NCBI GenBank assembly: GCA_947498815.1
Contig: CANMLU010000002.1
Coordinates: 372,001 to 436,000 of the forward strand
DNA: 64,000 nt
Direction of reading: 5' to 3'
Source: an uncultured Aquimarina sp.
GTDB taxonomy: Bacteria; Bacteroidota; Bacteroidia; Flavobacteriales; Flavobacteriaceae
This document shows, piece by piece, positions 45,179 through 54,095 of the stretch. Each line of letters begins with the position of its first letter. Position 1 is the stretch's first letter. The position numbers and the translations under genes are program-made. The notes beneath the pieces are model-generated. The model had not been told where the DNA came from. It did not search any database and saw nothing but the letters and a program-made list of their open reading frames with translations.

Positions 45179-46142
45179 TTACTTTGGATTCGCCATTCAT
45201 TTGTTCGCGCTTAACATTTTGCAAAATAGGTTTTCCGTTTTTTTCCTGATCATAGAGATGTGTGAGCAAGCTTAATTCTTCTTTCAAAGAATCCACTTTA
45301 TCAACTAGGAGATGTATTTCGCTTTTCAGATTTGTTCCTTCTTCTTTATTCTTTCTCGCAACTTTGGCTTTTATTTCGGTTTCGGCCTTCATTTCATCCA
45401 TACCATTCATGATTACGCCAATAAATAAGTTGAGAACAATCATTGTACCTATAAGTACAAAGGACACAAAAAACATAGAGGCCAATATAGGCGAACCAGA
45501 CGAGTTGGTACACAATGCCTCATTACCACCATATCCATAATTTTCGCAACCATACATATTAATATACATGATGTCGGTCCAATCCTCGAGGGTAATCACT
45601 CGAAATAGTGATAGTATTCCTCGTTGTAAATTTTCGAAGTGTATAGGATCATTTTCACCAAATAAAAACACAGCCATTGCTCCGTAGATATAAAACAACA
45701 ATCCCAAAAGTAAACTAATATATGCCATAGATGGTATACTTCTCAAAAGTGCTCCAACGATGAGTTGTAACTCGGGAAGTGCAGTAACCAACTTAAAAAC
45801 TCTAAGTATACGTATTAATCGCAGAACGGGAAGAAACTCGGCATTATCACCAAGAAAAGGGCCTGCATAGCATGCTGCTACAATAAAAAAATCAAATAAG
45901 TTCCAGGTATCTTTAAAATAATTTTGCGGCTGATTACCCTGTGCTGTAACTTTTATAAATACCTCAACAGTAAATATAATTAAGATCACCCAATCTAATG
46001 CATCAATAATAGAAGACCATTGTGCTACTTTCTCACCATAGGTTTGTATTCCTACCAAAACTCCGGCCAATAAAATTACCGAAATAATGAAATGCTGAAA
46101 CCACTTAGACTCAGCAATTTTTTTACACAATGCTACCATCAA
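45159..46142 (-). CDS. Voltage-gated ion channel of the bacterial Nav/Cav (NaChBac-like) family
   Basis: 327 residues. One six-helix channel unit: S1-S3 (about 12-105), a voltage-sensor S4 with four regularly spaced basic residues (VLRLIRILRVFKLVTALPE), S5, pore helix and filter (FRVITLEDWTDIMY), then S6 (SFVLIGTMIVLNLFIGVIMN). The filter is TLEDWTD where NaChBac has TLESWAS; the extra acids resemble calcium-selective engineered or native channels. An inserted pore loop holds two Cys (MYGCENY...ALCTNSS) that could form a disulfide. A C-terminal coiled coil (LLVDKVDSLKEELSLLTHL) would support the tetramer. ATG at 46142 or 46139. The end overlaps the convergent gene by 20 bases. Confidence 0.9.
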   Translation of the reverse strand: MMVALCKKIAESKWFQHFIISVILLAGVLVGIQTYGEKVAQWSSIIDALDWVILIIFTVEVFIKVTAQGNQPQNYFKDTWNLFDFFIVAACYAGPFLGDNAEFLPVLRLIRILRVFKLVTALPELQLIVGALLRSIPSMAYISLLLGLLFYIYGAMAVFLFGENDPIHFENLQRGILSLFRVITLEDWTDIMYINMYGCENYGYGGNEALCTNSSGSPILASMFFVSFVLIGTMIVLNLFIGVIMNGMDEMKAETEIKAKVARKNKEEGTNLKSEIHLLVDKVDSLKEELSLLTHLYDQEKNGKPILQNVKREQMNGESKVINKPSP

Positions 46143-46254
46143 AAAAAGGTTAAGTTGTTGAAATTATTTAGTTTGAGGCCATAAATTTAATAAAATAATT
46201 TATTAAGATATTTTCTCCCCGTTTACTACAACAAATTTCACTTCCTTTTATTGT

Positions 46255-47088
46255 TTAGTCCAGAAGCCTTATTCCATCTTTTTCGATAGTAATTTTCCTT
46301 GCCTTGTATAATGCCCCTATGGCTTTTTTAAAACTTTTTTTACTCAACTGAAAAACATCCTTAATATCTTCGGGATTAGATTTATCGTTTAGATCAATAA
46401 ACCCTCCGTTTGCTTTTAATTCATCAAGGATTTGTTGTGCATTAGGTTCTATCCCTCTAAAACCATGACGTTGTAATGTGAGGTCTATTTTTCCGTCTGG
46501 ACGAACTTTTTTGACATACCCTTTTATTTGATCGCCAGGAGTTATCTTTTGAAAAATTTCATCGGCATAGACCAAGCCTAAGTGTTTTTGGTTCACAATC
46601 ATATTCCATCCTTGAGGAGAAGGATGTGAAGCAATAAGATCAACTTCATCATATGATGATAACAATACCAATGAGTTATCCAAAAAAGCATTGGTCTTAC
46701 TAGAAGCTACTAGTCGATTAGTTTCTTCATCTAGGTAAACATATGCTAGATACCAACTTCCTACTCGCATTTTGGAAGCTTGTTCTTTAAAGGGCACAAA
46801 AAGATCTTTTTCTAAGCCCCAATCCAAAAAAGCTCCGATTTCGGAAACGCTGGTGCATTTTAAATATGCGAAAGAATTCACCTTTGCATAAGGCTCTAAG
46901 GTAGTTGCTACAATACGCTCAGAACTATCTAAATACACAAATACTCTTATCTCATCACCAATTTCAAACTCTTCCGGAACATATTTATTTGGAAGCAAAA
47001 CTTCATTTCCATCTTTATCTCCAAGATAAATTCCTGGTTCTCTATCTCTAAGTATTTCTAATGTATTATAAACTCCTAAGGCAAGCAT
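46255..47088 (-). CDS. CvfB-like S1-domain RNA-binding protein with winged-helix C-terminus
   Basis: 277 residues. Repeated S1/OB-type units (GIYLGDKDGNEVLLPNKYVP; DWGLEKDLFVPFKEQASKMR, with the SEIGAFLDWG S1 signature; HLGLVYADEIFQKITPGDQI and KGYVKKVRPDGKIDLTL) end in a short winged helix (LSKKSFKKAIGALYKARKIT). This is the layout of CvfB/YitL proteins, which bind RNA and affect virulence factor or translation control in Firmicutes; the role in Bacteroidota is not established. It is the last of the minus-strand genes before the channel gene, with 106 bases to the DUF2853 gene. Confidence 0.88.
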   Translation of the reverse strand: MLALGVYNTLEILRDREPGIYLGDKDGNEVLLPNKYVPEEFEIGDEIRVFVYLDSSERIVATTLEPYAKVNSFAYLKCTSVSEIGAFLDWGLEKDLFVPFKEQASKMRVGSWYLAYVYLDEETNRLVASSKTNAFLDNSLVLLSSYDEVDLIASHPSPQGWNMIVNQKHLGLVYADEIFQKITPGDQIKGYVKKVRPDGKIDLTLQRHGFRGIEPNAQQILDELKANGGFIDLNDKSNPEDIKDVFQLSKKSFKKAIGALYKARKITIEKDGIRLLD

Positions 47089-47146
47089 TATTTATTTTTT
47101 TGGCAAAGATAGTCTATTACAACAAGGTGTAGCCAGATATCAAGCA

Positions 47147-47172
47147 TAAAAAAAGCGTCCGTATTGGACGCT
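47147..47172 (-). terminator. Hairpin terminator after the DUF2853 gene
   Basis: AGCGTCC (47154-47160) pairs with GGACGCT (47166-47172) around a five-base loop; on the minus strand it is followed by TTTTTTT. It lies 22 bases past the stop at 47195. Confidence 0.85.
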
Positions 47173-47194
47173 CATGACAAAAATAGAATATCTA

Positions 47195-47536
47195 CTATTT
47201 GTATACTGATTCTTTACCAAAATGCTTGGTTAAAAGATAATATATTACCGCTCTATATTTATTACGATTTGATTTTCCATATTTTTCAATTACCGATGCA
47301 ATAGCATCATCTAATTTTGGGCCATCAGAAAGACCTAATTTTTTCATTAAGAAGTTTTTCTTAACAGTATCTAATTCTTTTGGGTCACCACCAGATACCG
47401 TAGCTGCATCTTTATTATAAATAGATGGACCACAACCAATAGTCACTTTTGTTAACAGGTCCATATCAGGTGTCTGACCAATTTTATCTTTAATATCGGC
47501 AGCGTACTTGGCAATTAATTCGTCTCTTTTACTCAT
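47195..47536 (-). CDS. DUF2853 family protein
   Basis: 113 residues, all helical in appearance, with the family segments YAADIKDKIGQTPDMDLLTK, VTIGCGPSIYNKDAATVSGG and RNKYRAVIYYLLTKHFGKE. No enzyme motif is known for the family, which is small, cytoplasmic and widely conserved; its function is unknown. It is a single-gene unit: an exact TTG-N17-TAAATTTG promoter lies 41 bases upstream and a strong terminator 22 bases downstream, which suggests steady, independent expression. Confidence 0.88.
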   Translation of the reverse strand: MSKRDELIAKYAADIKDKIGQTPDMDLLTKVTIGCGPSIYNKDAATVSGGDPKELDTVKKNFLMKKLGLSDGPKLDDAIASVIEKYGKSNRNKYRAVIYYLLTKHFGKESVYK

Positions 47537-47576
47537 AGGATGATAAGTTTTAGGTTTTAGTTATTTTTAATGTAAT

Positions 47577-47604
47577 CAAATTTACTACAATTAATAATAA
47601 ACAA
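47577..47604 (-). promoter_or_regulatory. Predicted promoter of the DUF2853 gene
   Basis: Minus strand: TTG at 47604-47602, spacer of 17, TAAATTTG at 47584-47577. This is an exact match to the Bacteroidota consensus, with a 5' leader of about 35 bases to the ATG. Confidence 0.65.
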
Positions 47605-47635
47605 TTAACAAATAAATTATATTCTTCCTTGCATA

Positions 47636-49360
47636 TTAGATGAAATGCTTAAAATAATCGATTAAAACACTATCATTCATTTCTCTAGGCGTAAAAATCT
47701 CTAATAATTGTGGCAAACTATCATTATTATATATTTTTTCAATATTGTTAACTACCTCATTTACGTTACTTGCAGAATGATATGCAACACCAAACATTTT
47801 ACATAATTGCAAGGCTGTTAAATTATGAGTGGTCTCAAAATATTGACTAAAATTATCACTTTCTTCTTTCCCTGGTAAAATTCTAAAAATACCGCCGCCC
47901 GAATTGTTTATGATAATTATTTTGAAATTGGAGGGTATATAGTCATTCCATAAACCATTACTATCATAAAAAAAACTAAGATCTCCGGTTATAAGAGTAG
48001 TTGGAATTTTTGAAATCGATGCTGCACCGATAGCCGTAGATGTACTACCATCAATACCACTGGTTCCTCGATTACAAAATACCTTCAATGTTGCATCCAA
48101 AGAAAATAGTTGTGCATAACGAACAGTAGAACTATTACTGAGATGTATCATTTGATTACCAGGGATTTTTTCAAAAACAGTTTCAAATACTTTTAAATCT
48201 GTAAATGGGATATCTTGAAGATATTCATTATGCTTTGCTCTTCTCTTATCTCTAATAGAAATCCACCATGACTTATATACACTTTTCACAGCCTGTGTTT
48301 TTGGCAAGAAATAAGAAAAAAAAGCGTTTGGTTCTAATTTTAAGTGTTCAGAAAGGCAGAAATAGGTGTCAAACGCTTTTTTTGTATCAATATGCCAGTG
48401 GGACTTTGGCTGATATTGTCTTAAAAATGCCTTGATCCTTTTAGAAACTACCATTCCACCAATAGTCAAAAGAATATCTGGTTGTAATTTATTCAATTCT
48501 TCATCGGTTAGCGATGTTATGAGCTGATCTATACAATTAATGTGTGATGGGTCATGAATATTGGAAGTTGTCTCGGTAAGTACCAATACAGACGGATCAT
48601 TTGCAAAAACATCTATCCACTGTTGTGCTAAGACATCTGGAGAATTAACACCTATCAAAATCATTTTGCGATCAGTGCTATTCCATTGCGCTATCATTTC
48701 AGTATACAATTCTTCTGAAATTTGAAATTGAGAGGATTCAATAGGGATATTCTTTGGAGAGACAACAGCGTGTTCGACCTTTCCATATAATGGTTCATAA
48801 AACGGGATATTGATATGAACCGGGCCTTTTTTTTCTATAGCCTTGTTTAATGCTATATTAATTTCTCTCTCATTATGTTTTTGCGCCTCATGTTGTTTTT
48901 GTCGTATTTTGACATCCTTTACTTCGGTTTCCGTAACTACTTCTGAGTGCAGGTTTGCCGAATACAAAATGTGATTCTCAAATACATTTTTTTGACGAAT
49001 GGTTTGTCCATCTCCAATATCGATTCGTTCAATTGGGCGATCTGCACTAAGTACCACCAATGGGATATCGCTATAAAATGCTTCAGAAATTGCAGGATAA
49101 TAATTTAACAGTGCGCTTCCGGATGTACATACTAGTGCAACTGGTTTTTGTATTTGTTGCGCAATACCCAGGGCAAAAAATGCCGCGCAACGCTCATCGA
49201 CTATACTGTAACATTGCATTAGAGGGTTTTCACTAAACCCTATGGTAAGTGGTGCATTACGAGATCCTGGGGAAATAACAATATGGTTAATTCCTTTTGC
49301 TTCGCATAAGGCAACAATAGTTTGTGCTAAAGGAATTTTGGAATATAAACGTTTCTTCAT
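47636..49360 (-). CDS. menD: 2-succinyl-5-enolpyruvyl-6-hydroxy-3-cyclohexene-1-carboxylate synthase
   Basis: 574 residues, normal length. It is a ThDP enzyme with the N-terminal Pyr domain (NHIVISPGSRNAPLTIGFSE, CTSGSALLNYYPAISEAFYS) and a C-terminal PP domain (NRGTSGIDGSTSTAIGAA, TLITGDLSFFYDSNGLWND with GDLSFFYD as the ThDP GDG-type motif, IIINNSGGGIFRILPG). It joins 2-oxoglutarate to isochorismate in menaquinone synthesis. It lies 55 bases after the isochorismate synthase gene that supplies its substrate, on the same strand. Confidence 0.96.
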   Translation of the reverse strand: MKKRLYSKIPLAQTIVALCEAKGINHIVISPGSRNAPLTIGFSENPLMQCYSIVDERCAAFFALGIAQQIQKPVALVCTSGSALLNYYPAISEAFYSDIPLVVLSADRPIERIDIGDGQTIRQKNVFENHILYSANLHSEVVTETEVKDVKIRQKQHEAQKHNEREINIALNKAIEKKGPVHINIPFYEPLYGKVEHAVVSPKNIPIESSQFQISEELYTEMIAQWNSTDRKMILIGVNSPDVLAQQWIDVFANDPSVLVLTETTSNIHDPSHINCIDQLITSLTDEELNKLQPDILLTIGGMVVSKRIKAFLRQYQPKSHWHIDTKKAFDTYFCLSEHLKLEPNAFFSYFLPKTQAVKSVYKSWWISIRDKRRAKHNEYLQDIPFTDLKVFETVFEKIPGNQMIHLSNSSTVRYAQLFSLDATLKVFCNRGTSGIDGSTSTAIGAASISKIPTTLITGDLSFFYDSNGLWNDYIPSNFKIIIINNSGGGIFRILPGKEESDNFSQYFETTHNLTALQLCKMFGVAYHSASNVNEVVNNIEKIYNNDSLPQLLEIFTPREMNDSVLIDYFKHFI

Positions 49361-49415
49361 TCGAAATGCTAAATTACAATATCATGATAATTTAAGCCAA
49401 CGTTTTAAAAGTAAT

Positions 49416-50504
49416 TTAGAATAAAACCTTTTTCATAGTTTCGGTCTTCCTTACAGTTTCTTCCCATTCTCTATCTGGGTTCGAATCCTTAGTAATTCCT
49501 CCGCCTACATAAAGAATTGCTTTATTGGATTCTAGTTCCATACATCTCAGGTTAACAAATAAGACAGATTCTTTGTTTTCAATACCCATATTTACTTCCC
49601 CCAAATATCCTGTATAAAATTTTCGATCATATCCTTCATTATCCAGGATAAATGCTTTTGCATTATCTTTTGGAAGTCCACAAATTGCTGGTGTTGGATG
49701 CAGTATTTTAACCACCCCTTCTATACCTGATACTGATGAATTAATATTTCCTTTGATATCCGTTCTTAAATGCAATAGAGTACCTGCGCGATGCGTATAC
49801 GTTTTTGAAGAAACTATATCATTGGATATCGGTGATAGTTCTTTTACTATAAATTCGGTCACCATCTCCTGTTCTTCCAACTCTTTATTTGGCCAATCTA
49901 CTTCCATCTTAGATTGGTACGGTTGTGTTCCTGCTAGAGCCATAGTATTAAACTCTATCCCATTACTGTATACTAATGTCTCTGGAGTAGCTCCCAACCA
50001 AATTCCAACTTTTGGATGATACCATAGATACGTAAATGCAGTAGGATAATTAACAACGAGCTTCTTAAACAAGCCCAGGGGATTTGTAGTATCGACAGTT
50101 TCTACCACTTCTCTTCTGGATAAAACAACTTTTCTTAACATTCCTGAATTAATTGCACTTATCCCTTTTTCAACTAACCCAAGATGCCTTTGTTTTTCTT
50201 TGGTTCTTTCAAATGATTCTTTGCGGAACTTTGAAACTTCTTGTTTGTATTCCTCTATTTTATCATATATGTTGATACGACTATACTGACTCTTATCCAG
50301 AGGTATTGTAATTGCTTTTTTAACAGAATCAAACGGTGCAAAAACAAATCCTGAAGTGGTAGCATAGTCTTCAGCCTCATATAGCATATCATCATTCTGT
50401 AAACATGCTTCTAATTGATCTGTATTTGCTTTGTGGTATACTACAAAAGGTAGCTTTTGATCAAACTGCTTCTCAATTTTAGCATAAAATTCCTTTATGC
50501 TCAT
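49416..50504 (-). CDS. menF: Isochorismate synthase (menaquinone branch)
   Basis: 362 residues. Chorismate-binding enzyme fold with KVVLSRREVVETVD, WLGATPETLVYSNGIEFNTMA, ALAGTQP, the Glu-rich segment KELEEQEMVTEFIVKEL, HPTPAICGLPKDNAKAFI and a C-terminal GGGITKDSNPDREWEETVRK, all typical of MenF/EntC enzymes. It is shorter at the N-terminus than E. coli MenF (431), as is common in Bacteroidota. It converts chorismate (from the shikimate pathway, aroB here) to isochorismate for MenD. Upstream, the hotdog gene ends 1 base before its start, so the three genes form one unit. Confidence 0.93.
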   Translation of the reverse strand: MSIKEFYAKIEKQFDQKLPFVVYHKANTDQLEACLQNDDMLYEAEDYATTSGFVFAPFDSVKKAITIPLDKSQYSRINIYDKIEEYKQEVSKFRKESFERTKEKQRHLGLVEKGISAINSGMLRKVVLSRREVVETVDTTNPLGLFKKLVVNYPTAFTYLWYHPKVGIWLGATPETLVYSNGIEFNTMALAGTQPYQSKMEVDWPNKELEEQEMVTEFIVKELSPISNDIVSSKTYTHRAGTLLHLRTDIKGNINSSVSGIEGVVKILHPTPAICGLPKDNAKAFILDNEGYDRKFYTGYLGEVNMGIENKESVLFVNLRCMELESNKAILYVGGGITKDSNPDREWEETVRKTETMKKVLF

Positions 50505-50505
50505 A

Positions 50506-50931
50506 TTATTTTGATTTTGGAAGTGCGATAGTAGTTAACTTAACAACAGAGATCAAGTTCTCTTCTTCATCTCTAATTTTAATTTCCCATAACTGTGTAG
50601 TTCTACCTTTATGCACAGCTTCTGCACGAGCATATACAAATCCCTCGGCGACGCTTTTTACATGATTTGCAGAAATTTCAATGCCACGTATGTAAAACTT
50701 ATTAAGATCATGAAATATATGAGATGCTGCGCTTCCAACACTTTCTGCCAAAGCAACCATTGCTCCCCCATGTAAAACACCATCTGGTTGATGTACTCTA
50801 CTAGTAACTGGCATCTTGGCTACCAGATAATCTTTTCCCACCTCATCAAATGATATTTCTAAGGTCTCCATAAGGGTATTAGGGCACATTTTTGCGCAGG
50901 CTTTTAATATCTCTTCTTGTCTTGGATGCAT
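50506..50931 (-). CDS. Hotdog-fold thioesterase, PaaI/MenI-like
   Basis: 141 residues. PaaI-type hotdog motif: GVLHGGAMVALAESVGSAA with the HGG and the Glu acting as catalytic base; MPVTSRVHQPDG precedes it and VYARAEAVHKGRTTQLWEIK follows. Directly next to isochorismate synthase and menD, it is a good candidate for the 1,4-dihydroxy-2-naphthoyl-CoA thioesterase of menaquinone synthesis, the step after MenB, although PaaI-type proteins also act on phenylacetate intermediates. It is divergent from the TetR-type gene at 51020, 88 bases away. Confidence 0.85.
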   Translation of the reverse strand: MHPRQEEILKACAKMCPNTLMETLEISFDEVGKDYLVAKMPVTSRVHQPDGVLHGGAMVALAESVGSAASHIFHDLNKFYIRGIEISANHVKSVAEGFVYARAEAVHKGRTTQLWEIKIRDEEENLISVVKLTTIALPKSK

Positions 50932-51005
50932 CGTTTATCTGAATTTTAAGTAAAAATAAACAATGACTTCTAATAATTCTAACTATATTAGTTTATTATT
51001 TTAAC

Positions 51006-51013
51006 GAACGTTC
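51006..51013. promoter_or_regulatory. GAACGTTC palindrome, candidate TetR operator
   Basis: A perfect 8-bp palindrome GAACGTTC lies six bases before the TetR start codon (ATG at 51020). The wider TTAACGAACGTTCAAT has the half-site style of many TetR/AcrR operators. It would cover the start of transcription of the regulator's own operon, and autoregulation is therefore expected. Confidence 0.5.
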
Positions 51014-51019
51014 AATAAA

Positions 51020-51586
51020 ATGCCTAAAATAAAAACATCAAAAGAAGAAGTCCTAAAAAAGGTAATTCCGGTGTTACGAACAAGAGGAGTTCAAAACAGT
51101 AGCATGAGTGAACTTTCAAAAGCTTGTAACATACAGAAATCACATTTTTACTACTACTTCAGTAATAAAGAGGAATTAATAAAAGAGGTTTTGACCGCGG
51201 TTCATAGCTACTTCAATTACAATATTTTTAAAATCATTGAAAGCAAGACTCTGGATATCAATCAAAAGATCTTGAAGGTGAGACAACTCATGGATAAGAT
51301 ATTCATGATATCTGATGGCGGATGCATTATGGCCAATACTGCTTTGGAAACGATGCACCTTAACCCTACTTATAAAGAAGAAATACGAATGTTCTTTAGC
51401 GATTTCATCACAGGACTGCAATTATTATTACAAACCAATTATACTTCCGAAGAGTCTTTGGCACTTGCCGAACAGATCGTACAGGATATCGAGGGTGGTA
51501 TTTTATTAACACAAGTCTATAACGACCCGAAATACCTGAATAATGCAATCATCAGAATGGAAAAAATAATACTACAACAATCATGA
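51020..51586 (+). CDS. TetR/AcrR-family transcription regulator
   Basis: 188 residues. The N-terminal HTH (about 8-55) shows SSMSELSKACNIQKSHFYYY followed by FSNKEELIKEVLTAVHSYF, the TetR signature; the rest is an all-helical ligand domain with GGCIMANTALETMHLNP, the typical C-terminal TetR region for lipid or aromatic ligands. Its stop overlaps the start of an alpha/beta hydrolase gene (ATGA at 51583-51586), and a second hydrolase follows 3 bases after that one, so the regulator very likely controls its own operon. GAACGTTC upstream is the probable operator. Confidence 0.92.
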   Translation: MPKIKTSKEEVLKKVIPVLRTRGVQNSSMSELSKACNIQKSHFYYYFSNKEELIKEVLTAVHSYFNYNIFKIIESKTLDINQKILKVRQLMDKIFMISDGGCIMANTALETMHLNPTYKEEIRMFFSDFITGLQLLLQTNYTSEESLALAEQIVQDIEGGILLTQVYNDPKYLNNAIIRMEKIILQQS

Positions 51587-52401
51587 AAACATATTATAAA
51601 TTAATAAAAAAACCATTTTTTGGGAGATTTATGGTCAAATGGAAAAATCCATTACCCGAAGAATCTCAAAACGAATGGACTCCGGTATCTTTTAGTAGTA
51701 ATTCTGGAGCTATACTAAAAGGACTATACGCAAGTTCTAAACTAGACACAACCAAAGCGACTATTGTTTTGGGGCACCCCATGGGAAAAGAAGCCAAAGG
51801 ATATTATCTAAAACATGGGTATACAGATACCCTTAGGCATAACGGATACAATGTTTTCATTTTCGATATTAATGGATTTGGAGAAAGCGAGATCGGAAAT
51901 TTTTTCTATCATAGGGACATCGTTTCTGCTGGGAAGATTGCAAAAAAAACATTCCCCAATGTTCCGTTGGGTTATTTAGGAATATCTCTCGGAGGACAAT
52001 GGGCGACCATAGCTTTTGCAGAGGATCATGATTATGAATTTGCAATCATAGAAAGTGCTGCAAATACTCTTGAAGATTTTTGGGTAAAGTTTCCAACGGC
52101 AAACACTGTTTTAAAAATTATGGGGTTTTTAAATCCAAGGCTCAAAAAGAAAATACGAATGATCGATAGGATTAAGGATGCGCACAGCCTTAAAAAAGTT
52201 CTTTTTATCTACCTTGATTCAGATGAATTTATAAAAAATAATGCAGGAGAACTTTTCAGCAAAGCGATTCCACTCCCATCTGAGGTTCATGTAATTTCTA
52301 ATGCAAAACATGCTCAAATACCAAAATCCCCCGTGCGTGATCAATATTTCAATACTATAGTATCATTTTTTGATGCACAAATAAAAACACAAATACAATA
52401 A
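51583..52401 (+). CDS. Alpha/beta hydrolase, first of the TetR operon
   Basis: 272 residues. Strand-nucleophile order of an alpha/beta hydrolase: VLGHPMGKEAKGYYL, NVFIFDINGFGESE, GYLGISLGGQWATIAF (Ser elbow), IYLDSDEFI (acid) and VISNAKHAQIPKS (His). The triad is intact. It looks like the DUF-type hydrolases that act on lipids or esters, with substrate unknown. Its start overlaps the TetR stop by four bases, so it is translated together with the regulator. Confidence 0.82.
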   Translation: MKTYYKLIKKPFFGRFMVKWKNPLPEESQNEWTPVSFSSNSGAILKGLYASSKLDTTKATIVLGHPMGKEAKGYYLKHGYTDTLRHNGYNVFIFDINGFGESEIGNFFYHRDIVSAGKIAKKTFPNVPLGYLGISLGGQWATIAFAEDHDYEFAIIESAANTLEDFWVKFPTANTVLKIMGFLNPRLKKKIRMIDRIKDAHSLKKVLFIYLDSDEFIKNNAGELFSKAIPLPSEVHVISNAKHAQIPKSPVRDQYFNTIVSFFDAQIKTQIQ

Positions 52402-52404
52402 AAA

Positions 52405-53256
52405 ATGGAATCATATACAATTAAGTCTTTAGACGGTTATCCTATTTCGGTACATGAATTCATACCAGAATCGCCAGTAGACATCACTATTGTGTTTGCG
52501 CCTGCTGTAGCTGTACCTCAAAAATTCTACTTTAGTCTAGCTCAAGATTTAGCAAAAAAAGGATGCAATGTTTTTACGTTTGATTATCGGGGGATAGGCA
52601 CATCGATGTCAAAAAGCATACAGTCTTTAAAAGAATTTGGGTATTTCTCCTGGGCGGGGGATTTTAAAGCGGTTTCAAAACTTGCCAAAGAAGAATATCC
52701 AGACAACAAACAATATTTGATCGGACATAGTTATGGGGGCAATAGCATAGGGTTTAGTGATGCCTATCAATACTACGATAAATACCTCACCATTGCCTCT
52801 CAATATGGATACTACCGGCATTTTAAATTTAGAATGCAACTAATAATACTTTTAAATTTTGGAGTATTCGTACCAATCACAACCTCTATACTAGGATACT
52901 ACCCATCATCTTGGTTTGGATTAGGAAAACCTCTTACTACACAAGTAGCCAAAGATTGGGCAACATTTTTGCTACATCGAGATTCGATGTTACATTTTGC
53001 CAAAAACGGTAACACTACTTATTATGAAAAAATTGAAAAACCTATGCTTTTAGTAAGTGTTGAAGACGATACATTTGCACCAAAAAAGTCTGTTGACATC
53101 CTGGGTAGCCGAGTATATAAAAATGCACAAGTAACCAGAAAACATCTCAAACCTAAGGACTATAATCTAAAAACTATCGGACATTTTGATTTTTTTAGAA
53201 AGAAAAATGAGGATATTTTATGGCCAATTGTATATGATTGGTTCGAACTTAATTAG
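52405..53256 (+). CDS. Alpha/beta hydrolase, second of the TetR operon
   Basis: 283 residues. Catalytic set: Ser in LIGHSYGGNSIGF, Asp in LVSVEDDTFAPKKS, His in KTIGHFDFFRKK. The early strand TFDYRGIGTSMS is YheT/serine-aminopeptidase-like, and the middle region FRMQLIILLNFGVFVPITTS is more hydrophobic than usual, which suits a lipid-like substrate or membrane contact. It is not closely similar to the preceding hydrolase apart from the fold. It starts 3 bases after that gene and ends the operon. Confidence 0.83.
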   Translation: MESYTIKSLDGYPISVHEFIPESPVDITIVFAPAVAVPQKFYFSLAQDLAKKGCNVFTFDYRGIGTSMSKSIQSLKEFGYFSWAGDFKAVSKLAKEEYPDNKQYLIGHSYGGNSIGFSDAYQYYDKYLTIASQYGYYRHFKFRMQLIILLNFGVFVPITTSILGYYPSSWFGLGKPLTTQVAKDWATFLLHRDSMLHFAKNGNTTYYEKIEKPMLLVSVEDDTFAPKKSVDILGSRVYKNAQVTRKHLKPKDYNLKTIGHFDFFRKKNEDILWPIVYDWFELN

Positions 53257-53346
53257 GTTTATACGAATTAATAACACAAAAACTAACCGTCCTGATATCG
53301 TAGAACAGATGGCGATCTCTCAAACCCTGTTGAAAAAGCCAATATC

Positions 53347-53378
53347 TTGTTTAATGAAATTCGGGATGGTTATATTTG
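53347..53378 (+). promoter_or_regulatory. Predicted Bacteroidota-type promoter of the esterase gene
   Basis: TTG at 53347-53349, spacer of 21, TATATTTG at 53371-53378 (exact TAnnTTTG), about 60 bases before the ATG at 53448. It separates the esterase from the TetR operon. Confidence 0.6.
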
Positions 53379-53447
53379 TTTAAAAAAGAAGCCTTATTGG
53401 CTAGTTATATAGTACATAAAAATCATTGACACCTTACTACCAACCTC

Positions 53448-54086
53448 ATGAAATACAAAGAAAAAGAAGTCTCTTACCAAGCCACTAACACCTACTCTAC
53501 CCTAAACAATATTAACCCAAAAACGAAAAATGTTTGGTTGGTCTTTCATGGCATAGGATATTTAAGTCGATATTTTATTCGATTATTTGAGAGTTTTAAT
53601 ACAGAAGAAAATTATTTTATTGCACCACAGGCCCCATCAAAATATTATAAGGGTGAAGATTACAGAAGAGTTGGATCTAGCTGGTTAACAAAAGAAAACA
53701 CACAGACTGAAACTGAAAATGTTTTGTCTTATATAGATTCAATTATAGCACAAGAAAAAATCCCCAACGATGTTCGATTTATAATTTTAGGATATTCACA
53801 GGGAGTGAGTATTGCAAGTCGTTGGTTGGCCAAGCGAAAAGTACATTGTGATGCTTTTGTAATGATCTCGGGTGGCTTCCCAAAAGAATTAAAAAAAGAT
53901 GATTTTACATTTCTAAATAATACAACAAAAATCACTCACATAGTTGGAGAAAAAGATCCCTATTTTGAAATTGAAAAAGTAGCAGCCGAAAAAGAAAGAG
54001 TACAACAAATACTGCCTCAGATAAATTTCAGAACACACCAAGGAGGTCATGAGTTAGACCCAAAAACATTGATAGGTTTATTTTAA
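53448..54086 (+). CDS. Phospholipase/carboxylesterase-type serine esterase
   Basis: 212 residues. Compact esterase of the YpfH/carboxylesterase type: VWLVFHGIGYLSRYFIRLF, FIAPQAPSKYYKGEDYRRVG, Ser elbow ILGYSQGVSIASRW, Asp in IVGEKDPYFEIEK and His in THQGGHELDPK. All triad members are present. Cytosolic, no signal peptide. It has its own promoter, and its stop codon is one base before the left target duplication of the MITE-like element. Confidence 0.87.
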   Translation: MKYKEKEVSYQATNTYSTLNNINPKTKNVWLVFHGIGYLSRYFIRLFESFNTEENYFIAPQAPSKYYKGEDYRRVGSSWLTKENTQTETENVLSYIDSIIAQEKIPNDVRFIILGYSQGVSIASRWLAKRKVHCDAFVMISGGFPKELKKDDFTFLNNTTKITHIVGEKDPYFEIEKVAAEKERVQQILPQINFRTHQGGHELDPKTLIGLF

Positions 54087-54087
54087 A

Positions 54088-54095
54088 AAATACTA
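54088..54095. repeat. Left 8-bp target site duplication of the MITE-like element
   Basis: AAATACTA, repeated exactly at 54280-54287 just outside the other terminus. Confidence 0.75.

Noticed and set aside
53186-53383. Short plus-strand frame after the second TetR-operon hydrolase
   Set aside because: It overlaps the hydrolase end out of frame and contains a promoter; no protein-like features.
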